Positions 12,901 to 23,888 of a stretch of 64,000 nt of DNA are shown in pieces. Positions within the stretch are counted from its first letter, which is position 1, and each line of letters opens with the position of its first letter. A model generated the notes under the pieces. It worked only from the letters and a program-made list of their open reading frames with translations. It did not search any database and was not told the origin of the DNA. This DNA is from Ustulina deusta (lineage: Eukaryota > Ascomycota > Sordariomycetes > Xylariales > Xylariaceae). Location of the stretch: the NCBI GenBank assembly GCA_023159155.1, contig JAJNNX010000020.1, positions 186,001 to 250,000 of the forward strand, read 5' to 3'. Both the position numbers and the translations under genes were made by a program.

Positions 12901-15900
12901 GCTGGAACGCATACAAGATGCGCTACTACGGGACGACAAGCGAATGCTCGATGAGGAACTCCGTAATGGGGGTCACCAGACTTGGTCACCATTGGAGCTA
13001 CCCGACTGGCTCTTGATGGAGATTGACAGCAACATGCTCATCCGAGCTGAGCAGGCAGCCGTTGCACAGGCAATTATTGCACCATCATCGGGCGAGAACA
13101 GCTTATTACAGATGGCTATGGGCAAAGGTAGGCGTACCCTATACGATTGACACTACCCTAATGTTACGGTTTTTGCTGACACTGCCGCAGGCAAAACTTC
13201 GTGGATTGTGCCCATGGTCATTGCGGTCCTGGCCAACGGAAAGGAGCTCTCGCGTTTGCTAGTGCCCAAGGCCTTACTCATGCAGACAGCCCAGATGATA
13301 CAGTTACGACTAGGGGGTCTCGTAGGTCGCGAGATTCGCCATGTGCCGTTTTCGCGGAAGACGCGGGCGACACCAGAAATCGTCAAACTCTACGAGGATC
13401 TTCACCGAGACACGCGTGACCTGAGCGGCCTCATTCTGACTAGCTGGGATCATGTCTTGTCGTACAAGCTTGGCGGGTGGCAGCACCTTGCTGATGGCAA
13501 ACTTGAGGCCGCGAGCAGGATGATTGATTTCCAGTGTTGGCTGGAGGGTAACTGTCGTGATGTTCTTGACGAGTGCGATGTCACACTGTCGGTGAAGACG
13601 CAGCTGAATTATCCTAGCGGATCTGACATGGCTGTTGACGGACACCCGTTTCGGTGGCAGGTTGCTGAGGAATTACTCGGCCTAGTATGTGATTACATTC
13701 CTATGCTGCAGGACAGATTTCCCGATAATATTGATGTGGTGGAACGGCCTGGTTCGTTCCCTGTGCTGCACTTGGAGGGCGACGCAGAGAATGCCCTCCA
13801 CGACCGCATAATTGAAGACATCAGCGCTGGACGAACAATATTCCTCCGTCTTTTAGACTCAAACTCGTCGCCGAACCGCCAACAGATACTTCGACAAGCC
13901 CTTCTCCAGCAACGGTTTGACGGAGACATATTTGCACAAGCGGTCAATACGTTTGAAGATCCACAGACGGCATCCAAGATGCTACTTACCATCCGCGGCA
14001 TTCTAACAAATAGATTGCTCATTATCTGTCTCAATAAACGATGGAACGTACAGTACGGGCTGCACCCGACCCGTGATCCCGTCGCAGTGCCCTTTGAAGC
14101 GAAAGGGGTGCCCTCGGAACAGTCAGAATTTGGCCACCCGGACGTGTCCATCCTCCTTACATGTCTGGCATTTTACTACACTGGTCTAAGTTGCCGCCAA
14201 TTCCAACAGAGCCTGCAACATGTACTGCAGTCAGAGGATCCCGCTGCGCAATACGACTGGTGGACGTCTGGTTGTAACAGTTTGCCAGAGGCGCTGCATC
14301 ATTGGAACACGGTTAACGTCGATGACGCTGGACAGACGGAAGAGATGTGGCAGCACTTGCGCCTGAACCGTATCGTCGTTAACCATTATATGAACCATTT
14401 CGTGTTCCCGGCGCATGCTAGGCAGTTCGACATCAAGTTGCAGGCGTCTGCGTGGGACTTGCCGCTGAGTTCTAAGGAGCATTGCGGCGCAAGGACGACG
14501 GGATTTAGCGGGACCAATGACAACCGTATGATGCTCCCTCTGACCATCCGGCAGGATGACCTGCCTGGCTTGCAGCAGACCAGTGCTGAGGTACTCGCAT
14601 ATCTCCTGCAACCACGCAACCGCGGATATCAAATTACTACGGATGAAAAAGGCAGACGTTTGACCGAGGCAGGTCTTCTCCGTCAGGTGCACGCCAAAGG
14701 TATTCGGATACTCATTGATGCTGGGGCGTACATTCTTGAAATGGACAACAGGACACTAGCCAAGACGTGGTTGGCCATTGATCATGAAGCCAAGGCTGCC
14801 GTCTATTTTCGCGGCGACAATCGGGCGTGGGTACACTTTCGAGACGCGACAAAGAACGACATCCCATTGCTAGCGACGCCCTTCGCAGACAACCTCGGCG
14901 AGTGTCTCATCTATCTCGACGAGGCACACACTCGTGGTATAGACTTGAAACTGCCGGCGTCAGCTCACGGTGCGCTGACACTTGCGTTAAAGCAAACAAA
15001 AGACTATACAATGCAAGGTAATGTGCTGACCTTCACCCTCCTTTTCCCTTGGGACATCGTTCGGCTATGGAGAACATCCCTAGCCATGAGTTCTTCCTTG
15101 CTAATTATTTCTGTAGCGGCAATGCGCCTCCGCCAATTAGGCACGACTCAGTCTGTCACATTCTTCGCGCCGCCAGACGTCGACCAGAGCATTAAGGACT
15201 TTTGCCGTCCCGCCACCAATGCAAGGCTTGACTCTTCACATGTTATATGCTGGCTCCTTGAGCAGACTTGTCGTGCCAACAAGGATCTGCAGCCCTTGTA
15301 CGTCGCGCAGGGTCTCGACTTCTGCCGGCGCACCGACGCAGCGTGGCGCTACTGCAACTTCCTGGTCGACACCGAGCAATGCAAAAAGTTGCTCGAAGTC
15401 TTGCAGCAGGCGGAGCGCCAGACCTTGGAGCAGATGTACGGTGGGACATCAGGGAGCTCTTTGCCGGTTGCCACGGAGCACATAGCTGCTCCGCAGCTGC
15501 AGGGGTTCGCAGCCCAGCTCCGTCGAATCTGCAGCAAGAGCGATGCCGTTCAAACGGGAGCCTTGGAAGAGGTAGAGCAGGAACGCGAAGTTCAGGTTCA
15601 GGTAGAACAGGAGCGGCAGGTGCAGAAGCCGCCGCGGTACGAAGCTCTGGCATTCCCAGGTCTGCATCCCGCTATATCACATTTCGCCCGCACTGGGGTG
15701 CTAGAGACTACGCCGTCAACCCACGAAGATTGCGGAGTCGAGCAAGCATTTGTTTGTATGGCGAGATCAAACGTCGGGAGACGGTATGGTGTACGCAGAA
15801 CAGGGTCAAGACTGTTCGTCTCAAAGGAGTTCGGGAAAACGGTTGTTTATGGAAAGGAGGAGGGCGTAGTTGATAATTTCTTGGTAAGTCGGGTCTCGGT

Positions 15901-16476
15901 TGTTGTTGGTCGCATATGGCGACATATACTAACGACAATGCTTTACAGCGTCCCGTAGAATGGATCCTGTGGAGTCCGTCCACTCAGACCGCGCTAGTCA
16001 TTATTCCCGAGGAGGCCGAGCTACTGATTCCAAGGCTACGCCTCAGCGCTAACAAGCCGAGCGTGTACTTGGTCGCCTACGCCGCGCCGGTCACCAAGGC
16101 TATGGCCTGTTTCAATTCACTGCAATACTATAGTCTGCCTCGACTGCCGACCGAGCACATCTTTCCTGAGTGGTTTCGGATTGAGATTGGCATCTTGGCC
16201 GGCCGGCTGTATATTGACTTGGTGGAATGGGATCCCGTGGCCCGTTACCTACGATCACCCTCCGAAGTCGATGACAGTCATGCAGAAAGCGACGCGAGGC
16301 CGCGACTGGCAGACGCGATGAGCCCCGTCTCTTTTTCGGATGACAACGTCTCATTCCTCTTGGAATGGCTTACTCTTCGCCGCAAGACGCACGATATACT
16401 GCACACGCCGGTCGGATATATATGCACTGGTCGTACATTGGAGAATGGTCATCCACTGTGGCAACACACGCCATAG
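6915..16476 (+). CDS. Giant DUF3638/DUF3645 P-loop protein (3093 aa)
   Basis: Five exons: 6915-7240, 7294-13127, 13191-15017, 15117-15883 and 15949-16476. They sum to exactly 3094 codons with no internal stop. All introns are GT-AG, with branch sites such as TTACTAACG and ATACTAACG. The start is the ATG at 6915 (context AAGATGG); an in-frame ATG at 6882 is less likely. The N-terminus (MDLLHAVFNHLVLPP) is typical of this fungal family. A Cys-rich patch lies near residues 597-615. The P-loop MGKGKTS (2051-2057) is split by intron 2 and followed by LLVPKALLMQTAQM, a helicase-like motif Ia. DECD (2180-2183) and LDEAH (to 2633) look like Walker B/DExH boxes. A Gln/Glu coiled stretch lies near 2812-2836. 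The family is uncharacterised and is sometimes labelled ubiquitin-hydrolase-like; function is unknown. Length is normal for the family, and this is the best-preserved gene in the window. Confidence 0.93.
15018..15116 (+). other. 99-bp intron that is open in frame (exitron-like)
   Basis: The intron has GT...TAG ends and a TGCTAAT branch site. It is 33 codons long and has no stop in the reading frame, so retention would insert a hydrophobic stretch (LLFPW...SLLIIS) between the DEAH-like box and AAMRLRQLG. The spliced form restores the family-like sequence. Confidence 0.65.
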
Positions 16477-17346
16477 TACCTCCTCTCACTTTTATACTGC
16501 GGGCTCAGGATATAGCATACGAGATTTTAATACGACGGTCCATGGAATGTTGGCAAACCCGACCTCAGCCACTTCGCAGACTAATTTCTTTCTCTCCTTA
16601 GTCTTGATATTCTCGTCAATAGAGTATTAGCTGCTGCTGCCGGCTTTGTCCCAGCTTCTCAGTACGCTCGCCGTGACATTTCCTGTGTGCCGCTTTGTCA
16701 TGGAAGGCAGACCAAGCATAATTTTGTGTTGTTTCCACTGCTTATCTATAAAGTACGCATGGAGGCCTAAAAACGACCTGTTTCTTCGAGAAGTCCATCT
16801 ATCAAACGTAAAGTGTATCTTATTCTTTGCTGTCTGCAGCAGCCCTTTGTAAGCTTTAGAGCTGTGTTATACTCTGTTTTTAATAGCTTACAGAGAGTTG
16901 CTGATGTTGAAATATCACACGTTTCGAGAAAAGGGTTGTTATATTTTAGGATATGCCGGAACTCGTCCGTGTTGATAATATGGAAGGGGAGATTCCGTAT
17001 TGTAAGCCAGTGGAGGATCAAAAGTCGATTCAGGGAGCGTTACTCGAGCTGGGCCGGGATGAGTGTGCAATCCGCAACACAGGCTGTTGGGTTCAAGGGT
17101 CCATCTTCACACACACAAATGCGCAATCTTCATGATCATCCACGCTCGTTTGACCGAAGGATGGGGGCGTAGTTCTGGAACGCTCCAAATCAAGAAACCT
17201 TACCAGCTACCCTGGGCGGGGGAGCGTGTATAGAACCCCCCTGGAAAATAATTGGGGAGTTGTTGCCTGTCGTGCTAAGCTTCTATTTTTGACCGCCGAT
17301 ATGACCTGACCTCCGACGGTTGATTTTACTGCTCTTCAATCACAAG
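16477..17346. other. Intergenic; one weak ORF at 16953-17135 (+)
   Basis: The region is moderately AT-rich. The ORF at 16953-17135 begins MPELVRVDNMEGEIPY and could be an exon of a lost gene; it has no family resemblance. A promoter for the kinase-like fragment at 17347 would lie here. Confidence 0.3.
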
Positions 17347-17640
17347 ATGGCTTCGAGCGATAATCTAGGCTTCGAGCCGCGAAATATCTTTGCTGCCATC
17401 TTTCAGCTTGGACTCGGAGGAGAGTCGCCAGTGCTGGAGGATGAGTTCCGTGGAGGTCAGTGTCGCATCTTCAAGCTTAATTTTCGGAATAAGGAAAGTC
17501 TAGCCGTCCGCGTGCCACTATACATGAACGTCTGCAGTCAATTCGAAAAGATCCCCGTAGTCAAAATGGAAGTGGAGATTCTTCAGATGCTTGAGGCGAA
17601 GGGTTTTCGCTGGGCCCCGAAATGCCGTGGATATAGTCTG
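17347..17640 (+). pseudogene. Kinase-like protein, N-terminal fragment
   Basis: The frame from the ATG at 17347 begins MASSDNLGFEPRNIFAAIF and contains a glycine-containing lobe (GLGGESPVLEDEFRGGQ), a strand LAVRVPLYM where kinases carry VAIK (the lysine position is R), and an acidic helix KMEVEILQMLEA. This looks like the small lobe of the atypical, aminoglycoside-phosphotransferase-like kinases common in fungi. The frame stays open to 17814, but from about 17630-17640 it runs antisense to an F-box coding sequence, so kinase homology should end there. The matching C-terminal lobe reappears at 18958. The gene has evidently been split by an insertion or rearrangement. Confidence 0.55.
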
Positions 17641-17801
17641 ATATCTTCGAAAACGATGTCTTCTCCGACGCGAGATAGTCTTCTGCAAACAAGTCGACAG
17701 GATAATACATCGCGTTTCATAGTATACCCCAGAAAGTGTGGGAGACGCCGGACGCACCAAAGTATTTTTAAAAGAATCTCGTCTGGTAAAGTCAGTAACA
17801 T
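17636..17801 (-). pseudogene. F-box domain fragment (N-terminal end of a gene)
   Basis: Reading leftward from the ATG at 17801 gives MLLTLPDEILLKILWCV, then RDVLSCRLVCRRLSRVGED and IVFEDIRL, which is a complete F-box. F-box proteins use this motif to bind Skp1 in SCF ubiquitin ligases. The substrate-binding part that should follow is missing: the frame runs into the antisense of the kinase-like fragment and soon stops. The start codon and presumably its upstream region (17802-18100) came with the fragment, so it is the 5' end of an F-box gene cut at about 17635. Confidence 0.7.
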
Positions 17802-18957
17802 GTTAGCTGAATGAGGGATCTCGGCGATTGAATGATCATGAACCTCCCGTCTACGGTGGCTATAAGTAGGCCGACAAGGAGTGCGGAGAGACAGTAGATC
17901 ACGCCCGGCGCAGCAACAATGCCTATGAGCACCGCCGGCGCCGACGTGCCGCCCCACCTTGCCGGAGACTACCTTTATCGTGACTCCGGGAACAATACTA
18001 GACGCTTATAGGCTTGATTTCATTTGCTAGTAAACGAATGCTCCATCCGTTTATTTCCTCGTTATAAATAGAACTAAATAAAGGAACCAATAGCCTGGGC
18101 TGTCACTGATATCAGAGATTGTTGTGGGCCAACGGGGATGCCTGTGATGAAAGTAGCACGCTTCTGTTGGGCACCCTCACAGGGCGGATCTTGCTCGGTG
18201 GATGCCGGACACTCTGGTGGTCGGGACGGAGCCCGTATAGTCTCACTCCCCAGTGTAATAACATGCGTCCTCTTTCCCTCTCTATTCAAGGAATGGGCTG
18301 CGATGAAAATCTTCTGTTCGAATACTACATACAGTTTCTAAAGATCTTAGAATCTTGGGTGATGTCGGCAATTGGCGAAACACAGGCACATTTGCCAACC
18401 ATCATTTTGTACCAAGCTGGCAACCTCGAGACTTATCTGGTTTCAAGACGTGCAATTACCCTATTAATCATAAAGCACGCTTGATTGCATATTGCACGAT
18501 GAGGGGCTTGGGACTTCTCCACCAGATCCTTTATATCACGCATAACCTCATCACTCATCCCTCATCCCGTATCAACTATTGCGAATCCCCAGCGGTCATC
18601 ACGCATCTCGCATTTCTAATTACTGCCTATAATGTCATACTGTTTACCACTACTCATTAACCCTCATTCATCGAACATCAGTCATCGCCCATCCTCCATC
18701 GTACATTACGGATCAAACATCACCCATCTTATATTGAGTATTGCTAGTTTCGGATCACGATGAATCACGCCTGTCTCATCACTCATTGCTCATCCTACCC
18801 TCAAACGGTTGACTTTACGGCGGGCTATGCTAATAATAGTGAGTGGGTGTATGGATTTTGGGGGGAGGGGAGGGGTTTAGGTACTGCTACAAGTATTCCA
18901 GTGCAGCCGCGACGATATTTGACGGAAAATATCTCCTGATTCTTACATTTCTAGCCG
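17802..18957. other. Spacer between the two kinase-like fragments
   Basis: This is about 1.1 kb with no supported gene. At 18530-18800 it has a pyrimidine-biased tract of repeated CATC/TCAT units. A G-rich run (GGGGGGAGGGG-like) occurs at about 18860. It probably represents the 5' flank of the F-box fragment plus unrelated DNA. Confidence 0.45.
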
Positions 18958-19354
18958 AGGAAGAAGGCGCGATTCGCCCGGTGAAGACCTCTTGAGCGTT
19001 CGTGTCCTTATTGCGCATCGTCAAGGCACACGACTGTCTAAACTTTCTAACGAGAATCTACTGAATCGGCGACTACTACTAACTCTACAACATATATACG
19101 ATCTGTTCGCGCAAAATGGCATCGCGTATGGAGATCCTAAGCTGTATAACTCTATTCGGACCGAACATGGCATTATCGCTATTGATCTCGAATTTGCTCA
19201 TCCTCTACCTAATAATGTCACAAACAAGCACGAGCTGCGTAGTCTAATCGACGAATTATTAATATTTATACAAATATTACAACACTTCCCAACGAGGCCG
19301 AAATGCATTGTTTCGAACCTTCTACTACATCAATGTTTAATCGCGGTAGACTGA
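18958..19354 (+). pseudogene. Kinase-like protein, C-terminal fragment
   Basis: This open frame follows a plausible acceptor (CATTTCTAG, 18957). It contains LQHIYDLFAQNGIAYGDPKLYN and IIAIDLEFAHPLP, read as the catalytic loop (HGDxKxxN, here YGDPKLYN) and the metal-binding DFG-like segment (IDLEFA) of an atypical kinase. The final helices HELRSLIDELLIFI follow, and it stops at 19354. No start codon or small lobe is attached; those lie 1.3 kb upstream at 17347. The catalytic-loop histidine is Y and the lysine is preceded by P, so activity would be doubtful even if the halves were joined. Confidence 0.6.
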
Positions 19355-20430
19355 CTGGATGTACCAACCTACTACTGCTATTTGTAGAGACACCATAGTG
19401 TATCCTAGTGTATTGCTTCGGGTGATTAGCATCTAGTTTCAGGGAACTTGTTCCCCTGTCCCCACGATCTTGCCACCTAAGCCTCTATATATACGCGCGT
19501 GCAACTATGTTCTTTTACTTCTGAAACACCAGCCATCCATCCACTTAAACATCGCTATCCTCCACTTACGCGCCATCCACTCCCACATGCTTCCTCAAGT
19601 TGGTCATTCGCAGCTAACCGATCATATATGGGAATATGAAGGAAGATTCCAGCTGCTCTGGCACGCCTTCTCCCGGGTCGCATTGCACAGACAGGCCTAC
19701 ATACCACCACCCCACCAACCCCTCCCCCGCCCCTCCTAGCAGGGATCGATCGGATAAGGCGCTGGCTCGATACGGAAGATTCAATGGTGGATGTGTTACC
19801 GATACGGACATAGCAGTAGCAGGTAGCTAGTGACAGGTGCCGTCCCCTAGGAACGGCAGCTGCTAGCTGATGACTCACATACCATTGTGGGCCTTCCTTC
19901 CTCACCAATCTGTAGCCTTGGCTACATTCCTCCATTACATCCACTTTCCACGCCGCTTCAAGGTTTTCTTGTGGTTCTGTCCTGCATCTTTATTTCATCA
20001 AACTACTATCCAGCTACCGCTACTACGATTTCACAAGCACGAATACTATTTACTGTCACTTCCGCTGTCAGTTCTACTACGTTGCCTCCGCCTCTCTTTC
20101 CTCTTCGGCCGTACATTCGGTCGGTCGGTAGGTAGTTAGGCAGGCTTGCCTGCTGCTTTACCTCTCGGCCTCACAGTTACCTTACGTATATACAATCCTT
20201 TTTTCCCTATCTTCCTTTTTTTTGCCATCCGTTATTTTTACTAATAGTAATTGCGACCGACGAAATAGGCTTTACCTACCTACCTGCCTACCTACTAGAC
20301 AGCCGATACTCCAATATTTTATATGCTGACTGTGCCGCCCACCTGTCCTGCTGCCTGTTCCGCTGTCCGTTCTGTTGTTTGTAGTATATGATTGATTACC
20401 TGCTATGTCTTCTGGAATAGTTGTTTATAA
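19355..20430. other. Intergenic with short TACC/GGTA tracts
   Basis: No family resemblance was found in the several overlapping open frames. Short tandem GGTC/GGTA units lie at 20105-20135 and CTAC units at 20265-20300. The pyrimidine-rich stretch at 20000-20260 resembles a fungal promoter or 5' leader, but no gene follows. Confidence 0.4.
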
Positions 20431-21290
20431 TGCTAGAGCAGCGGCTAAAAACTAGATTAGTATAACAGCTAGGCTTTAATGTCTAATTTATAGCTATATT
20501 ATAGTTAAGCAAAATGTACTAGTTGTTTTAATGCTTTATTTATATACTAATTATATTTAAAAAATTATTTAGTAAGAATATATATAGTTTATATTTTTTT
20601 AATTATATTTTAGTTATTATTTTTTTATTTTTGTTAATTTATATAATAAAATATTAAAAATATTATTTAGTTTATGCTTTATAAAACTTAATTATTTAAT
20701 TATTTAAATATTTATAATATTAAGGTTTATAATACTTTTTAGCTATTTGTTTATTGTTTATATAAAAAGTTTAAAAATTAATAAAATTTTTAAATATAAA
20801 ACGTTTTGTTTTTTGTTTTAGTATTTAGACCTTATATAGTTTTAATATTTATTAAACTAGACCTAGTACTATAAAAATTTTAAATAAAGCTTTAGAAATT
20901 ATATTAAAAAATATTGTTTAGTTTGCTAAACTTAAAAATTAATAAAAAACGGACTTTTTAAAAATATTTTATATTATTATTAATGCTTACTAATATATTT
21001 ACTAAATTATAGCTACTAATTTTTTTTAATTTAACTTTAAGCTTTAGTAATATTTAAAAAAAATTAAGGTTATGATTAGCTATAAAAATAAAAACAAAAA
21101 AATTACTTAGGTTGCTAAAAATATTGCTATTTATACTACTTGTTAGCTTAAGTTCTTAATTAAACATATTGTTATAACACTTATTCCTACTATATATATT
21201 TAAATAAATTATTTAAAAGTATAAATCGGTACTATTAATATATGCTTTATTTATAGTTGTAATAATAAGTAAACTACTGCTTACTGTTTT
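20430..21290. repeat. AT-rich RIP block
   Basis: A very AT-rich stretch with near-total loss of CG and CA-type codons and stops in every frame. The left border at about 20430 and right border at about 21290 are abrupt. It is presumably a RIP-mutated transposon or duplicated gene; I could not identify the parent. Confidence 0.7.
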
Positions 21291-21930
21291 ATTTTTTAGA
21301 TATAAACAGAAAAGCTTTGCTTGCTGATAGCAAGAGATACAAAGTGGCCCAAAAGTGGTAAAGGAAAGGTGGTAGTAGACACGATAACCTACTATAGAGC
21401 CTCCCAGAGGTAGAAAATAGCGGGCGGCCTTGGCCATTCAACCTCCCTTCTACTACTAGTACACCTTTTAATTCTTACCTTGGCTAGCAACCAGCATTCA
21501 AAAACAAATAAAACACAACAAAGCAAAGCAAAACAAAACAAGAATCGTATAACCTACCATTATATTCAACGTTGACACAACTGGAGATAAGCAAACCAGG
21601 TGTTGCGAACACATTGGGATGGTCAGATATCTACACGTACGCATAGCATCTGTCTGACCTTTAGAAATGGAAGAAATCTTTCACTTTGTCGCCCCCCGAG
21701 CCGACATGGCCTCGCCGCAAAGAGGTACATTACGAGAAATGCTTTTTGGTGGCACGGCCAGCTAACTCGTACCACTCTTGGCCGTCCTTGTTCGACCGTA
21801 GCGTTGTTAGAGTGATAATGCTCTCACCTTTCCCAACCTTCCCACCGAAATTCATTGCCTCGTTTTCGAATGTATTAAAAGCGTTATTTGCTTTAGTTTT
21901 GCAAACAAATATTTTTAGACCTTAGCTTAA
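21291..21930. other. Short normal-composition island, no supported gene
   Basis: Flanked by AT-rich blocks. It contains an ACAAAGCAAAACAAAAC-type A/C-rich tract at about 21500-21545. The short open frames have no recognisable content. Confidence 0.4.
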
Positions 21931-22560
21931 CATTATCTTAATAATTATTATATATTATTTTTAGGCATTTAGTTAAAAAAAAATATTGTTTGCGTTAAAA
22001 ACAATATTAAACCTAACAATTATTTTGTTTGTTTTTTTTTTACTAAAGAGCTAGATATTTTATATCTTTTAAGGACTAATGTGCTACATAGTAATTTAAA
22101 GTAGCTATATATGCAATATAATACTTTATTTGCGCTTTTTTATTTTGCTAACTTAAGCGTTTCTAATATATAAAATTTTATTAATTTTAGAACTAAAGTA
22201 TAACGTTTATTCTAGTATTGCAAATCTTTAAACAAAAAAAAAATCTAATATTTATAGCAAAAAGCTAGCAGATTATTTTAAAAGCTTTTATTTATTTTTT
22301 TAAAAATTAGCTATAGATTTTCTAAAATTTAACAACTAAAAAATTTGTCCGGCCGGAACTTATTGCTATAAAACTAGAATATATCTATAGTACTTATATT
22401 CTAGTTATAAGCTTTAATAAAATAGTAATGTTATATACTTACTAATTAAACATTTTATTTAATGTTTATATTAATAATATAATTAGTTTACTTAAAAATA
22501 TATAAGCAGGGCACCGCTTTAATATTACTACGCTAGCAAGATATAAAAGTAGCATTAATA
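21930..22560. repeat. AT-rich RIP block
   Basis: Same composition as 20430-21290; stops in all frames. Parent element not identified. Composition recovers gradually to about 22600, and 22560-22880 holds nothing I recognise. Confidence 0.65.
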
Positions 22561-22880
22561 GCGCTAAATGGACCGATATAAGCGATTAGGTAGCAAGAGA
22601 GATTTCCGAGGCCTGGTATTATAAATTCGGCGCTGATATACGCGAGCACTTTGTGTTCTGGTATGTAAAACGGCCAAACAGAGACCTTTTCGACGATAGA
22701 CCACTTTAACAGAAGATTCCCAAAAGCCCATATTGACTCAATGTGCCTGCGCTTTTGAAACTGGCCTAGTGATACTATCCCCAGCCGACATACGCAAACA
22801 ATTTGCGACTTATAGGTGTCTCATTTTCTATTACGTAGAGAGTTGTATTACTATTATCACAAGTAGCACGGGTACTTGAG

Positions 22881-23132
22881 TCAGACTTCGCTTCTAGAAG
22901 GCGGTTTACCAACTATAAGCCGCAACAGCGCCAAAAATTCGGGATGCACGTAGACCGCCGATGCCACGATGGTGCAGAGGGCGTCGAAGTCGCTTTCTTC
23001 CGCAGCCTCCTCGTACAGCAATGCAGTTTGGCGGAAGTCCATATACGAGTGCCCCAGCGGACCACTAAACAAGACGGAAACAAGCAGTACGCCCGCAAGA
23101 GCTTCGCGTCCCGCTGCCCATACGACCTGCAG
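22881..23132 (-). CDS. Terminal exon of an unknown protein (partial)
   Basis: After a good acceptor (CCATCCTGCAG just right of 23132) the minus strand reads VVWAAGREALAGVLLVSVLF, then SYMDFRQTALLYEEAAEESD and VHPEFLALLRLIVGKPPSR, and stops at 22881. A related, mutated stretch exists at 25459-25505 (+), reading VGWVAGREAVAGIVLVSIF after a damaged acceptor. Differences between the two are conservative in this frame, which supports it as the coding one. I found no convincing upstream exon or start, so the gene is probably truncated. Family unknown. An antisense frame (22944-23147, +) is open but less conserved. Confidence 0.45.
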   Translation of the reverse strand: MQVVWAAGREALAGVLLVSVLFSGPLGHSYMDFRQTALLYEEAAEESDFDALCTIVASAVYVHPEFLALLRLIVGKPPSRSEV

Positions 23133-23248
23133 GATGGAGAGGTTTGAATGGTCAGCTCAATATGGTAGGCTAGGCTAGGTGATGAGATGGGAACGGAGAC
23201 AGGCCTCACACAGATCTCACACAGATGCCGAAGATGGACGTGCATATC

Positions 23249-23888
23249 CTACTTATGTCGTGAGCCGGTGAACGTTGATTTCATGCGACGGTGCAGACGT
23301 GGCCGCTTATATGCGTTGCAGCTCTTGTCTGTCTTCAGTATTATAGTTTCAGATGGCGGTTTGGATCGCGTGTTCCTCCCACTCCTTCGAAGAGCAGACT
23401 CCGGCGCCTGACTTTCCGCAATCCTTGTGTGCCGAGCTTGTTCAACTTGCTGCCCCGCCTGAATACTTATTTGACTTGTAAACTGTACAACTTGAAGTGT
23501 TAACCACAAATGTCTTTTCTATAGGAGTGCAACAGCTAACTTCAACGGCCAAACTGACATCATACTCAGAAAGTGTCTTAACATGGGCCTCAACCCTTGT
23601 AGCATCGGCTTGCTCGCGATCTTTGACAACAGTATTGTAGTTGCTTCGTACGTGCTGTAGTCTTTTCTCAATTCTTTGCAACTCATTTCGAAGAGAATTC
23701 TGCTTCTCGAGGAGTAATCCCAGTTCCTCTTGGAAGCAAGCCTCATCGGATTGCTTTGTATCAGCGTATTGCGAGTTAATCTCATTCAAGGTCTGTGTCC
23801 ACTCTAACATATACGTGACTATCGCGTCAAGAGAAGAAGCATCGCGTTGTTGAGAAATCATGTTGCCTAGAGTCGAAAAGAGAGCCAT
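23249..23888 (-). CDS. Small coiled-coil protein with basic C-terminus (185 aa)
   Basis: Two exons on the minus strand, 23888-23541 (116 codons) and 23458-23249 (69 codons plus stop), are joined in phase 0 by an 82-bp intron (GTTAGC ... TATTCAG). The start is the ATG at 23888 (MALFSTLGNMISQQ). Residues about 20-105 are heptad-like and charged (LGLLLEKQNSLRNELQRIEKR), indicating a coiled coil. Exon 2 is basic and Ser/Arg-rich (RRSGRNTRSKPPSE, KRPRLHRRMK), suggesting a nuclear or nucleic-acid-associated protein. I recognise no family. The open frame continues past the donor for 32 codons, so a retained-intron form is possible. It is apparently intact. Confidence 0.5.

Noticed and set aside
13153..15985. 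Long minus-strand open frames inside the giant gene
   Set aside because: They are antisense shadows of a clearly coding sequence, without splice logic or family resemblance.
22944..23147. Plus-strand frame ending DGEV as a paralogue of the SANT-like tail
   Set aside because: The antisense reading (VVWAAGREA...) shows conservative replacements and a splice acceptor, so the plus frame is more likely the shadow.
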